DNA from: an uncultured Candidatus Melainabacteria bacterium
GTDB lineage: Bacteria > Cyanobacteriota > Vampirovibrionia > Gastranaerophilales > Gastranaerophilaceae
Length of the DNA stretch: 43,804 bases
Direction of reading: 5' to 3'
NCBI GenBank assembly: GCA_934692485.1
Contig: CAKUTX010000011.1
Span: 1-43,804, forward strand
The position numbers and the translations under genes are program-made. This document shows, piece by piece, positions 8,601-15,628 of the stretch; the stretch's first letter is position 1; every line of letters begins with the position of its first letter. A model generated the notes under the pieces. The model made no database searches. It was not told where the DNA came from and worked only from the letters and a program-made list of their open reading frames with translations.

Positions 8601-9936
8601 TAGAAAAATAACTATATTTTTATGCGCTTCTGTACTTATTTTTGGCTTGTTGTTTAAAGGTTTGCCTCATTATTTTTATTTGCAAGGTCAAAAAGAGTTT
8701 AAAAATGCTAATTTTGAAAAAGCATATAATTGTTTTAAAAAAGCTCGTTTTTTCGATTTAAGAAATAAGGATTATAGGTATTATTTTGTAAAATCTATGG
8801 AAAATTTGCCGGCAACAATTGATATTCAAAAAGAAATATTTGAAATTGCGACCGATAATAATAATGACAGTGCGCAACAAGCTGCAATTAATAAAATTAA
8901 TGAATGGCAATCCAATATATATAACAATATTGGAGATAATTATATAGAACAAGCTCCTTTAGATAATGGGATTTTGCGATGGGATGAAAATCAATTTCCT
9001 CTGCGAGTTAGTATTTACAATAAATCGGGAAAAAATATTCCGACATATTATAATGAAGAAATTCTCAGGGCTCTATCTCAGTGGCAAGCGTCCAGTGGCT
9101 TTTTATCATTTGCAACAACAAATAACTCTAATAATGCTAACATATTAGTTGTTATTACAAATCCGCCTTCAAATAGTTGTTCAGGACCGAATTGTAAATA
9201 TGTAGTAGGATATACTACTCCTGAATATAGAGGTAATTTATTAAAAAAAATGACTATTACTTTATATACAACAGATCCGAATGGAAATTTTTTCTCAGAT
9301 AAAGAGTTGTATAACACGATTCTGCATGAAATTGGTCATGCTCTGGGTATAATGGGACACAGTTATAGTACTGAAGATTTAATGTATATGGCATCAGACA
9401 GCGATTCGAGTTTTTATGCGCCATATAGAAGTTCTTTTCAATACTTATCTTCAAAAGATATAGGTACAATAAGACTTCTCTATAAATTACTGCCAACTAT
9501 TACAAATACATCTCAGAATAATATAAAAACAGAAGGTTTAATATATGCCCCAATCGTTTTAGGAACATCAAAACAAATATCTGAAAGAAAATTAAAAGAG
9601 GCTCAAAATTACGTAAAGAATGCCCCCGAAATCTACGGAGGTTACGTTGATATGGCAATTGCCTATTCGGAATTGGGAAAATACAGTGAAGCAATAAAAG
9701 CTTTGAATACAGCATCTAATTATACAAAAACAAGTGATGAAAAATATATTGTAAGTTATAATTTAGCGCTTGTTTATACAAATTGGAATAAGTTAGATCA
9801 AGCATATACGTACGCAAAAGAAGCTCAACAAATTTCAAACAATGAGGACGTAAAAGAATTTTCAAATATAGAACACGCAAAAAACACAAAAAATCGCGCA
9901 TTTAAAACAGGTTTGCGAGTTAATTTTTCAGATTAG
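8584..9936 (+). CDS. Membrane-anchored matrixin-like zinc metalloprotease with TPR-like repeats
   Basis: 450 residues from ATG 8584, which overlaps the scpB end by 17 bases. An N-terminal membrane anchor (residues ~9-27, IFLCASVLIFGLLFKGL) precedes a TPR-like helix pair (~35-75), so the catalytic part is likely extracytoplasmic. The protease core has HEIGHALGIMGH beginning at residue 248 and a Met-turn-like DLMYM about 15 residues later, as in M10/matrixin-type peptidases of cyanobacteria. The third histidine is one residue further than in HExxHxxGxxH. A C-terminal TPR pair follows (AIAYSELGKYSEAIKALNTA). Its place behind the condensin genes is unexplained. Confidence 0.82.
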   Translation: MSQNNDRKITIFLCASVLIFGLLFKGLPHYFYLQGQKEFKNANFEKAYNCFKKARFFDLRNKDYRYYFVKSMENLPATIDIQKEIFEIATDNNNDSAQQAAINKINEWQSNIYNNIGDNYIEQAPLDNGILRWDENQFPLRVSIYNKSGKNIPTYYNEEILRALSQWQASSGFLSFATTNNSNNANILVVITNPPSNSCSGPNCKYVVGYTTPEYRGNLLKKMTITLYTTDPNGNFFSDKELYNTILHEIGHALGIMGHSYSTEDLMYMASDSDSSFYAPYRSSFQYLSSKDIGTIRLLYKLLPTITNTSQNNIKTEGLIYAPIVLGTSKQISERKLKEAQNYVKNAPEIYGGYVDMAIAYSELGKYSEAIKALNTASNYTKTSDEKYIVSYNLALVYTNWNKLDQAYTYAKEAQQISNNEDVKEFSNIEHAKNTKNRAFKTGLRVNFSD

Positions 9937-9981
9937 CAAAAAATTTTTTTACGAGTTTTAAGTATAAAAAAGGAAATTTAT

Positions 9982-10602
9982 ATGTTGGCTTCTGTGAATA
10001 ATAATAAAACATCTTTTACAAGTGTTGTTCCTATCAGAGTGTTTTTGGATAATACTGAGGTTTTCAGCCCGAAATATATTCGTTCTGCAACCCAACAATT
10101 GACAGGAGTTTTAGCTGGTCCTGCAAAGAATAATGAAAAATCTTTATCTATAATAAGAAAATTTGCACAACACGATCCGGATTATGATTTTGGATTAGGG
10201 CTAAATGGTTATCCAAAACTCAAACAAAGCAAAAAAGCATTACCGTCTGATTATTTCAGATGTATTATTGACCAAGCAGGAACATTTTTATTTACGGGAT
10301 TACAGGCAAAAAAACTTAGAGAAATAGGAGAAAGCTTAGGCAAAGCTCAACAGGCATGCAAAGCTCAAAATGTTCAATCGAGCTATGCTGTTCAAAATGC
10401 AAAAAGAAATTATGGTTTTAGTATAATGAATTATTTAAGATCTTTTAAGTTGAGAGTTACGGAAAGTTTTAATCGAGAAACTAAGCAAAAAACAGGCTCT
10501 CCTGTTGCTTTAAATTTGCATTTATCAAGTAATAAAAAATATGGTCAAAGTAATTTTAAAATGACTTTGGATGATATTTCTTTTTCAAATATTGAACCTT
10601 AA
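9982..10602 (+). CDS. Small hypothetical protein with N-terminal FTS motif
   Basis: 206 residues; AAGGAAAT lies just upstream of ATG 9982. It opens MLASVNNNKTSFTSVVPIRV: a short Asn-rich stretch, then F-T-S at residues 12-14, the position where related-looking proteins in this window carry F-K-G or F-T-G. The body is basic and soluble with no recognised domain. No signal peptide or transmembrane helix is visible. Probably a lineage-specific protein; function unknown. Confidence 0.72.
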   Translation: MLASVNNNKTSFTSVVPIRVFLDNTEVFSPKYIRSATQQLTGVLAGPAKNNEKSLSIIRKFAQHDPDYDFGLGLNGYPKLKQSKKALPSDYFRCIIDQAGTFLFTGLQAKKLREIGESLGKAQQACKAQNVQSSYAVQNAKRNYGFSIMNYLRSFKLRVTESFNRETKQKTGSPVALNLHLSSNKKYGQSNFKMTLDDISFSNIEP

Positions 10603-10682
10603 CAAATTCTTCATAAATACTTTAAAAAACAGCTTGTTTGGGTTAAGTTTAATTGGTTGACTTAGAACTATGGAGATATGAA

Positions 10683-12059
10683 ATGTATAATGTAGCTATC
10701 ATCGGTGCAGGCCCAGCAGGAATTTTTGCCGCTTTAGAAATTATGAAATTAAAACCTGATTGGAAAGTTGTATTAATTGAAAAAGGGCAAAAAATTGAAA
10801 CGCGAAAATGCTTGTTAAGAGAAGGTTATGACAAATGTCCGACATGTAAAAGATGTGGTCTTTTATGCGGTTGGGGTGGAGCTGGTGCTTTTTCAGACGG
10901 GAAACTTACTCTTACACCTGATGTTGGTGGCCATCTAGTTGATTATATGGACAGAAAGAAAGTCGAAGATTTGATTGCGTATGCTGATAAATTATATCTT
11001 GACTTTGGCGCTACAGATGAGGTTTTTGGAACAGATATGAAAGTTTTCCAAGAACTTGAAAGACAAGCAGTTCTTGCAGAGTTAAAACTTGTTCATTCTC
11101 CTGTCAGACACTTAGGAACTGAAAGAAGTTTGAGCGTATTAAAAAGCATGCAAGATTATCTTGATGAAAGAATTACTATCTTGAATAATGTATCTGCGCA
11201 ATCGTTGATTGTAGAGTGCGAGCAAGTTAAAGGTATTGTTCTTGACAACGGCGAAACTATTGAAGCAGAATATACTATTGTAGCTCCAGGTAGAGAAGGT
11301 GCAGATTGGCTAACACATGAATTCGCAAAACATAAAATAGGCATGGTTAATAATGCGGTTGACGTTGGTGTTAGGGTTGAACTTCCTGCTCCAGTGTTCG
11401 AACCTTTAACAGATAAATTATATGAGTCAAAACTTATATATCATTCTCCGACTTTTGGTGATGAAGTTAGAACATTTTGTATGAACCCGAATGGAGAAGT
11501 TGTTCAAGAAAATTATAACGGAATTTCTACGGTAAACGGTCATAGTTACGCAGAAAAAACAACAAATAACACAAATTTCGCGTTATTGGTTAGCGAAAAG
11601 TTCACAGAACCGTTTAAGGAGCCTATTCAGTATGGTCAACATATTGCAAGACTTGCGAATATGTTAGCAGGAGGAATTCTTGTTCAAAGATTTGGAGATT
11701 TACTTGATGGCAGACGTTCAACTCCTGAAAGGATTAAATCAAGTATAATTAAACCAACATTGACTTGCGCAACTCCAGGTGATTTAAGTTTGGTTATTCC
11801 TTACAGACAGATGACAAGTATTATCGAAATGCTTCAGGCATTAGATAAAATTTGTCCGGGAACGGCTTCTAGATATACTTTATTGTATGGTATTGAGGTT
11901 AAATTCTATTCAGCAAGAGTAAAATTAACTGACAAATTGGAAACAGAAGGTGTTAAAAACTTGTTTGCAATTGGTGACGGTGCAGGAGTTACAAGAGGAT
12001 TAATTCAAGCATCTGCATCCGGTGTGCATGCTGCAAGAACCATTTGCGAAAGAGGTTAA
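10683..12059 (+). CDS. FAD-dependent dehydrogenase/oxidoreductase (COG2509 type)
   Basis: 458 residues from ATG 10683, which has GGAG seven bases upstream; an in-frame start at 10653 lacks one. The N-terminus is a dinucleotide-binding fold (VAIIGAGPAGIFAALEI). A Cys-rich insert CPTCKRCGLLCGWGGAGAFS (about residues 49-68) is typical of this uncharacterised FAD family. A second FAD motif near the C-terminus reads LFAIGDGAGVTRGLIQAS, with the end of the chain ASGVHAARTI. Substrate unknown. The transcript ends at the terminator at 12075-12109. Confidence 0.85.
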   Translation: MYNVAIIGAGPAGIFAALEIMKLKPDWKVVLIEKGQKIETRKCLLREGYDKCPTCKRCGLLCGWGGAGAFSDGKLTLTPDVGGHLVDYMDRKKVEDLIAYADKLYLDFGATDEVFGTDMKVFQELERQAVLAELKLVHSPVRHLGTERSLSVLKSMQDYLDERITILNNVSAQSLIVECEQVKGIVLDNGETIEAEYTIVAPGREGADWLTHEFAKHKIGMVNNAVDVGVRVELPAPVFEPLTDKLYESKLIYHSPTFGDEVRTFCMNPNGEVVQENYNGISTVNGHSYAEKTTNNTNFALLVSEKFTEPFKEPIQYGQHIARLANMLAGGILVQRFGDLLDGRRSTPERIKSSIIKPTLTCATPGDLSLVIPYRQMTSIIEMLQALDKICPGTASRYTLLYGIEVKFYSARVKLTDKLETEGVKNLFAIGDGAGVTRGLIQASASGVHAARTICERG

Positions 12060-12074
12060 CAATTAATTTAAACG

Positions 12075-12109
12075 AATTACCCTCTCCTGTTTGGCGAGGG
12101 TAATTTTTA
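12075..12109 (+). terminator. Rho-independent terminator after the FAD oxidoreductase
   Basis: Perfect ten-pair stem (12075-12084 with 12096-12105, core ATTACCCTC/GAGGGTAAT), loop of 11 bases, then TTTTTA. The following gene starts 13 bases later, so it is presumably transcribed partly by readthrough or from a promoter inside this region. Confidence 0.85.
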
Positions 12110-12121
12110 TAGAGAGGAATT

Positions 12122-12589
12122 ATGGAACATAAAACGAACGCAATGCGTGAACTTGATAAGCTTAAAATAAAATATAAATTTTACAGTTACACAAATGCTA
12201 TTAGCGGAGTTGAGGTTGCGGCTTGTCTTAATCAAGATGAAAATAGAGTTTTTAAAACATTAGTTACGGTTGGAAAAACTGGTAAACATTATGTTTTTAT
12301 GCTTCCAGTTGCAAAAGAATTATGTTTAAAAAAGGCGGCAAAATCTGTAGGAGAAAAATCTGTTTCGATGATTAAATCAAAAGAATTATTGCCATTGACG
12401 GGGTATGTTCACGGTGGATGTTCGCCAGTTGGGATGAAAAAATTTTTTACAACAGTAATCCACGAAACGGCACAAAATTATGAAACAATAATGTTTAGCG
12501 GTGGAAAAATTGGGTATCAGGTGGAAATGAGTGTCGAAGAATTGGCAAAAGTTATCAAATTTGATTTTGCAGATATTGTTGAGATGTAG
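12122..12589 (+). CDS. ybaK: YbaK/EbsC-type Cys-tRNA(Pro) deacylase
   Basis: 155 residues, normal for the family, which hydrolyses mischarged Cys-tRNA(Pro) in the cytoplasm. Recognisable pieces are the N-terminal TNAMRELDKLKIKYKFYSY, a catalytic-region lysine in VFKTLVTVGKTGKHYVFMLP, and the C-terminal GYVHGGCSPVGMKKFF followed by GGKIGYQVEMS. AGAGGAAT lies upstream of the ATG. No terminator is seen after it; the next element is the poly-G prepilin leader promoter at 12601. Confidence 0.9.
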   Translation: MEHKTNAMRELDKLKIKYKFYSYTNAISGVEVAACLNQDENRVFKTLVTVGKTGKHYVFMLPVAKELCLKKAAKSVGEKSVSMIKSKELLPLTGYVHGGCSPVGMKKFFTTVIHETAQNYETIMFSGGKIGYQVEMSVEELAKVIKFDFADIVEM

Positions 12590-12600
12590 TTATTTGTCAC

Positions 12601-12629
12601 TTGAAAACAAATAAAAAATATGTTACACT
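12601..12629 (+). promoter_or_regulatory. Promoter of poly-G leader cassette 1
   Basis: -35 TTGAAA (12601-12606), 17-base spacer, -10 TACACT (12624-12629). The -35 and spacer are almost identical to those of cassette 2 (42756-42784), so promoter and leader were duplicated together. The -10 here is weaker (4/6) than in cassette 2 (TAAAAT). Confidence 0.6.
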
Positions 12630-12697
12630 GAGAACGTATATGTTTTATGGAATATGAAAGGAAGAATGAGATGAAACAAGATTTGAGAAGAGCTCTC

Positions 12698-12707
12698 GGG
12701 GGGGGGG
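12698..12707 (+). repeat. Poly-G tract (10 G), leader cassette 1
   Basis: Ten consecutive G inside the short leader frame, in a region of about one-third GC. The tract matches the 13-G run at 42846-42858 in its flanks (GCTCTC before, CAATCGC after). Such homopolymers slip during replication. Confidence 0.9.
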
Positions 12708-12767
12708 CAATCGCAAAAACCGCACCAGTAGTGGAATAGACCAGCCGAACGCAGGCAAAAACAACCG

Positions 12768-12812
12768 TCATGCTGAACTTGTTTCAGCATCTCAGTCAGA
12801 ACAGATTGCGCA
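12768..12812. repeat. Dispersed palindromic repeat (HAELVSAS type), copy 1
   Basis: A 45-base unit matching 43069-43113 with three mismatches. Its core 12770-12790 is a perfect hairpin ATGCTGAA/TTCAGCAT with loop CTTGT. In both copies it is read in the frame giving HAELVSAS. It resembles short palindromic elements that several bacteria carry inside reading frames. Confidence 0.8.
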
Positions 12813-12897
12813 ACTAGTGCGCGATGACAGTGCTAATTTTATTGCAATATTACCCAAAATAGAGGGGGAAATCTGAACCATGTTCAGACATTTGCGC

Positions 12898-12903
12898 TAT
12901 AAT
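12898..12903 (+). promoter_or_regulatory. Possible -10 box of the prepilin gene at 12982
   Basis: Perfect TATAAT 78 bases before the start codon; no good -35 is visible. Just upstream, 12872-12888 is an inverted repeat (TCTGAAC CAT GTTCAGA) that could be an operator. The stretch 12877-12981 has no gene. Confidence 0.4.
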
Positions 12904-12981
12904 ATAAAGAGAAGTATTACATCACAAAAATAATAATAAATAAGAACGTAATTTATAAAAATAAGAAAGAGGTAAAAATTA

Positions 12982-13866
12982 ATGGAAAAAAGAATGAATG
13001 AGATGAAAGAGTTTCAAGAAAGAGAAGTTCTGATTGCGCAACAAGCTTGTCGCCGTCGCAATAAACGGGTACGCTTCCGCTTTCACCCTCTGCTCCGGCT
13101 TCGCAATGACAGTGCTAGTTCAGTTAGTAGTGAAAATAGAGGGGGCAAAGTAGCTTTTACATTGGCGGAAGTTTTGATAACTTTGGGCATAATCGGTGTT
13201 GTTGCGGCGATGACGTTGCCGAGCTTGATACAAAATTACCAAAAGAAAGCACTTGCGACACAAACACAAAAATTTTATTCAACTATGTCACAGGCTGTGA
13301 AACAATATATGGCAGATTATGGAGTAGATGACTTGCGCAATACCCCTCTTGCCAGTGATAATTATGAAGATCCCGAGTCTCCTGAAGCAATTGCATCTAT
13401 TCGAAATTTCGTAACTAAATACTTAAAAGTTGTTCAAGAATGTAATCCTAGTGCTGAAGGAGATAACAATTGTTTTGCTCCTGTATATAGATTGTGGGAT
13501 AATTCAATTCCGGATGGAGAGAATACATATAATTTTACAACGAAAGCTGCATGGGATGACTCTCGAGACTATGTTCTAGCAGACGGTAGTGTTATTAGAA
13601 TTTTTTATAATTCTTATGGTGCTCCAATTGAATTATATGTAGATGTAAATGGTAAGAAGGGGCCTAATAGAACAGGTTATGATTTGTGGGCAATGGATAT
13701 ATTCTATGATGGAGTGATTGATGAAGGTGGGGTTACTCCTGAATGTCGTAAAGAAGGGGGTAATCTATCGGAAATTCGAGAACTACACTTTGAAGCTTGT
13801 AAAAATGGTGCCTACGCCGCTTGTTTTGGTCACTTGTTGAATAACAATTTTAAGTTTGACTATTAA
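12982..13866 (+). CDS. Prepilin-type (type IV pilin-like) protein with unusually long leader
   Basis: 294 residues. The prepilin helix AFTLAEVLITLGIIGVVAA begins near residue 58, with Glu at position 5 after the expected cleavage site (A^FTLAE). Such proteins are cleaved by prepilin peptidase and assembled into pili or pseudopili. Position -1 is Ala, not the usual Gly. The 58-residue basic leader is far longer than the usual 5-25 and contains repeat-derived sequence shared with the preceding cassette. No in-frame start lies closer. The mature part is acidic with several Cys. GAAAGAGG upstream supports ATG 12982. A strong terminator follows. Confidence 0.85.
   Translation: MEKRMNEMKEFQEREVLIAQQACRRRNKRVRFRFHPLLRLRNDSASSVSSENRGGKVAFTLAEVLITLGIIGVVAAMTLPSLIQNYQKKALATQTQKFYSTMSQAVKQYMADYGVDDLRNTPLASDNYEDPESPEAIASIRNFVTKYLKVVQECNPSAEGDNNCFAPVYRLWDNSIPDGENTYNFTTKAAWDDSRDYVLADGSVIRIFYNSYGAPIELYVDVNGKKGPNRTGYDLWAMDIFYDGVIDEGGVTPECRKEGGNLSEIRELHFEACKNGAYAACFGHLLNNNFKFDY
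13106..13145 (+). repeat. Leader-end repeat shared with cassette 1
   Basis: ATGACAGTGCTA (13106-13117) and AAAATAGAGGGGG (13133-13145) occur in the same order at 12824-12835 and 12856-12868. The interval is 15 bases here and 20 there. This places the repeat just before the prepilin helix and links the two leaders by descent. Confidence 0.65.
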
Positions 13867-13872
13867 TATTAA

Positions 13873-13908
13873 AAAATGCGGAGTTGAAAAATTCCGCATT
13901 TTATTTCT
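13873..13908 (+). terminator. Rho-independent terminator after the prepilin gene
   Basis: Ten-pair stem AAAATGCGGA (13873-13882) / TCCGCATTTT (13893-13902) with a ten-base loop, followed by a T-rich stretch. It begins a few bases after the stop codon. Confidence 0.85.
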
Positions 13909-14021
13909 CAAAAATATTTAATTGGAAAATATTAAGTATCTGAAACATTCTCTCTTGTTTTTGATTTATGTTTTTGATAAAATTTCTTCAAGTGCAGAAT
14001 ATAAATAGAGGACTTAAAATT

Positions 14022-15548
14022 ATGACAAAGAGAGTATTATTATGTATTATGGATGGTTGGGGAATTAGCAAAAATCATCCTGAATTTGATGCAACTAAAC
14101 TTGCTCATCCGGTAAATGTTGATAGATTAGAAAAAGAATATCCGTCAATTTCAATTCATGCAGACGGGCAATATGTAGGTTTGCCTGAAGGACAGATGGG
14201 TAACAGTGAAGTCGGTCACTTAAATCTTGGTGCCGGTCGTATTGTTTATCAAGATTTGTCAAGAATTAACAACGCGATTAAAGATGGTTCGTTCTTCAAG
14301 AATGACAAATTTTTAATGGCTATAAATCATGCTAAAGAAAATAATTCTGCTTTGCATATCTTTGGCTTGGTGTCTACAGGTGGGGTGCATTCTTCTTTAA
14401 ACCATTTGTTGGCTTTAATTAAGATGGCTGCTGAAAACGGTTTGAAAAAAGTTTATGTTCACGCATTCTTGGATGGACGTGATACACCTCCTCAAAGCGC
14501 TTGTACTTTCTTACAACCGGTTGAAGATGAGTTGAAGAAATTCGGTTTGCCTCCTGTTGCAACTATTATTGGTAGATATTATATAATGGACAGAGATAAT
14601 CGTTGGGATAGAGTAGAAAAAGGTTATAACGCTTTATTGCTCGGTGAAGGCGAACATGCTGCTTCTGCTTGCGAAGGTGTAAAAGCTTCTTACGCAAGAG
14701 GTGATAACGATGAATTCGTTCTTCCGACAGTTATTGGTGGTGAAGAATCAAGAATTCATGATAATGATTCTATAATCTTCATTAACTTTAGACCTGATAG
14801 AGCTAGAGAAGTTTCTAAAGCACTTAATTTTAAAGATTTTGACGGCTTTGAAAGAAAGAAAGTGCTTAAAAATCTTTGCTATGTAACTATGACAAGTTAC
14901 AATGAAGATTTTACTTTCCCTGTAGCTTTCCCAAAAGAACATTTGAAAAATATTTTGGGTGATGTTTTGGAAGCTAACGGAGTTCATCAATTTAGAACAG
15001 CTGAAACTGAAAAGTATGCACATATTACATTCTTCTTTAATGGCGGAATTGATGAAGCACAACCTCATGAAACAAGAGCTTTAGTTCCATCTCCAAAAGT
15101 GGCTACATATGATATGCAGCCTGAAATGAGTGCTCCTGAAGTTTGCGAAAATGTTTTGAAAGCAACAGAAAATCCGGAATATGGTTTTATTCTTGTTAAC
15201 TTTGCAAACCCTGATATGGTAGGACATACAGGTGTTATTGAAGCTGCTCAAAAAGCTTGCCACGTTGTTGATGAATGTGTTGGTAAAATCGCAGATGCTT
15301 GTGTTAAAAACGGTGTTACAATGCTTTTGACTGCTGACCACGGTAACTCTGAGGTTATGGTAAATCCTGAAACAGGCAAACCGCAAACAGCTCATACTAC
15401 AAATAAAGTTCCATTTGTAGTTATTAACGGGCCAAAAGACCTTCAATTAAAAGAGGACGGGGCTTTATGTAATATTGCACCGACTGTTCTCCAATTGCTT
15501 GGAATTAAGAAACCAGATGAAATGAACTGTGAAGCGTTAATAAAATAA
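14022..15548 (+). CDS. gpmI: 2,3-bisphosphoglycerate-independent phosphoglycerate mutase
   Basis: 508 residues, typical length. It interconverts 3- and 2-phosphoglycerate in glycolysis using two Mn ions and a phosphoserine. Visible motifs are LLCIMDGWG, the catalytic serine segment GQMGNSEVGHLNLGAGR, HAFLDGRDTPP, FINFRPDRARE, NFANPDMVGHTG and LTADHGNSE. ATG 14022 is chosen because AGAGGA lies upstream and the family starts with RVLLCIMDGWG; an in-frame ATG at 13968 would add 18 atypical residues. It is monocistronic between two terminators. Confidence 0.97.
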   Translation: MTKRVLLCIMDGWGISKNHPEFDATKLAHPVNVDRLEKEYPSISIHADGQYVGLPEGQMGNSEVGHLNLGAGRIVYQDLSRINNAIKDGSFFKNDKFLMAINHAKENNSALHIFGLVSTGGVHSSLNHLLALIKMAAENGLKKVYVHAFLDGRDTPPQSACTFLQPVEDELKKFGLPPVATIIGRYYIMDRDNRWDRVEKGYNALLLGEGEHAASACEGVKASYARGDNDEFVLPTVIGGEESRIHDNDSIIFINFRPDRAREVSKALNFKDFDGFERKKVLKNLCYVTMTSYNEDFTFPVAFPKEHLKNILGDVLEANGVHQFRTAETEKYAHITFFFNGGIDEAQPHETRALVPSPKVATYDMQPEMSAPEVCENVLKATENPEYGFILVNFANPDMVGHTGVIEAAQKACHVVDECVGKIADACVKNGVTMLLTADHGNSEVMVNPETGKPQTAHTTNKVPFVVINGPKDLQLKEDGALCNIAPTVLQLLGIKKPDEMNCEALIK

Positions 15549-15553
15549 CAGAA

Positions 15554-15606
15554 AATAGGTGAATAAGTTGATGAAAATTTATTCACCTATTCCTTAGTTT
15601 TTTATT
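15554..15606 (+). terminator. Rho-independent terminator after gpmI
   Basis: Perfect 13-pair stem AATAGGTGAATAA (15554-15566) / TTATTCACCTATT (15579-15591), then CCTTAG and a run of T. Confidence 0.85.
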
Positions 15607-15628
15607 TTTATTAATAAAAAGGACAATT

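Larger units (their letters stand above)
12671..12876 (+). pseudogene. Prepilin leader remnant with poly-G tract, lacking a pilin domain
   Basis: ATG 12671 (GGAAG upstream) begins MKQDLRRAL, as in the gene at 42819, and enters ten G at 12698-12707. With ten G the frame stops at TAG 12737-12739 after 22 residues. With eleven G it would run to TGA 12874-12876, giving about 68 residues that include HAELVSAS, but no pilin helix. Thus this is a leader cassette whose body is missing. The bases ATGACAGTGCTA and AAAATAGAGGGGG near its end recur in the leader of the next gene, pointing to duplication or recombination. Confidence 0.6.

Noticed and set aside
12698..12707. Programmed ribosomal frameshift at the poly-G tract
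   Set aside because: Slippage on G-runs is possible, but no stimulatory structure or internal Shine-Dalgarno was evident, and in this copy no downstream product would result; DNA-level slippage is the simpler reading.
12872..12888. TCTGAAC-CAT-GTTCAGA as a LexA/SOS box
   Set aside because: The spacing of GAAC and GTTC is three bases; known Gram-positive LexA sites have four between these half sites, and the next gene is not a damage gene.
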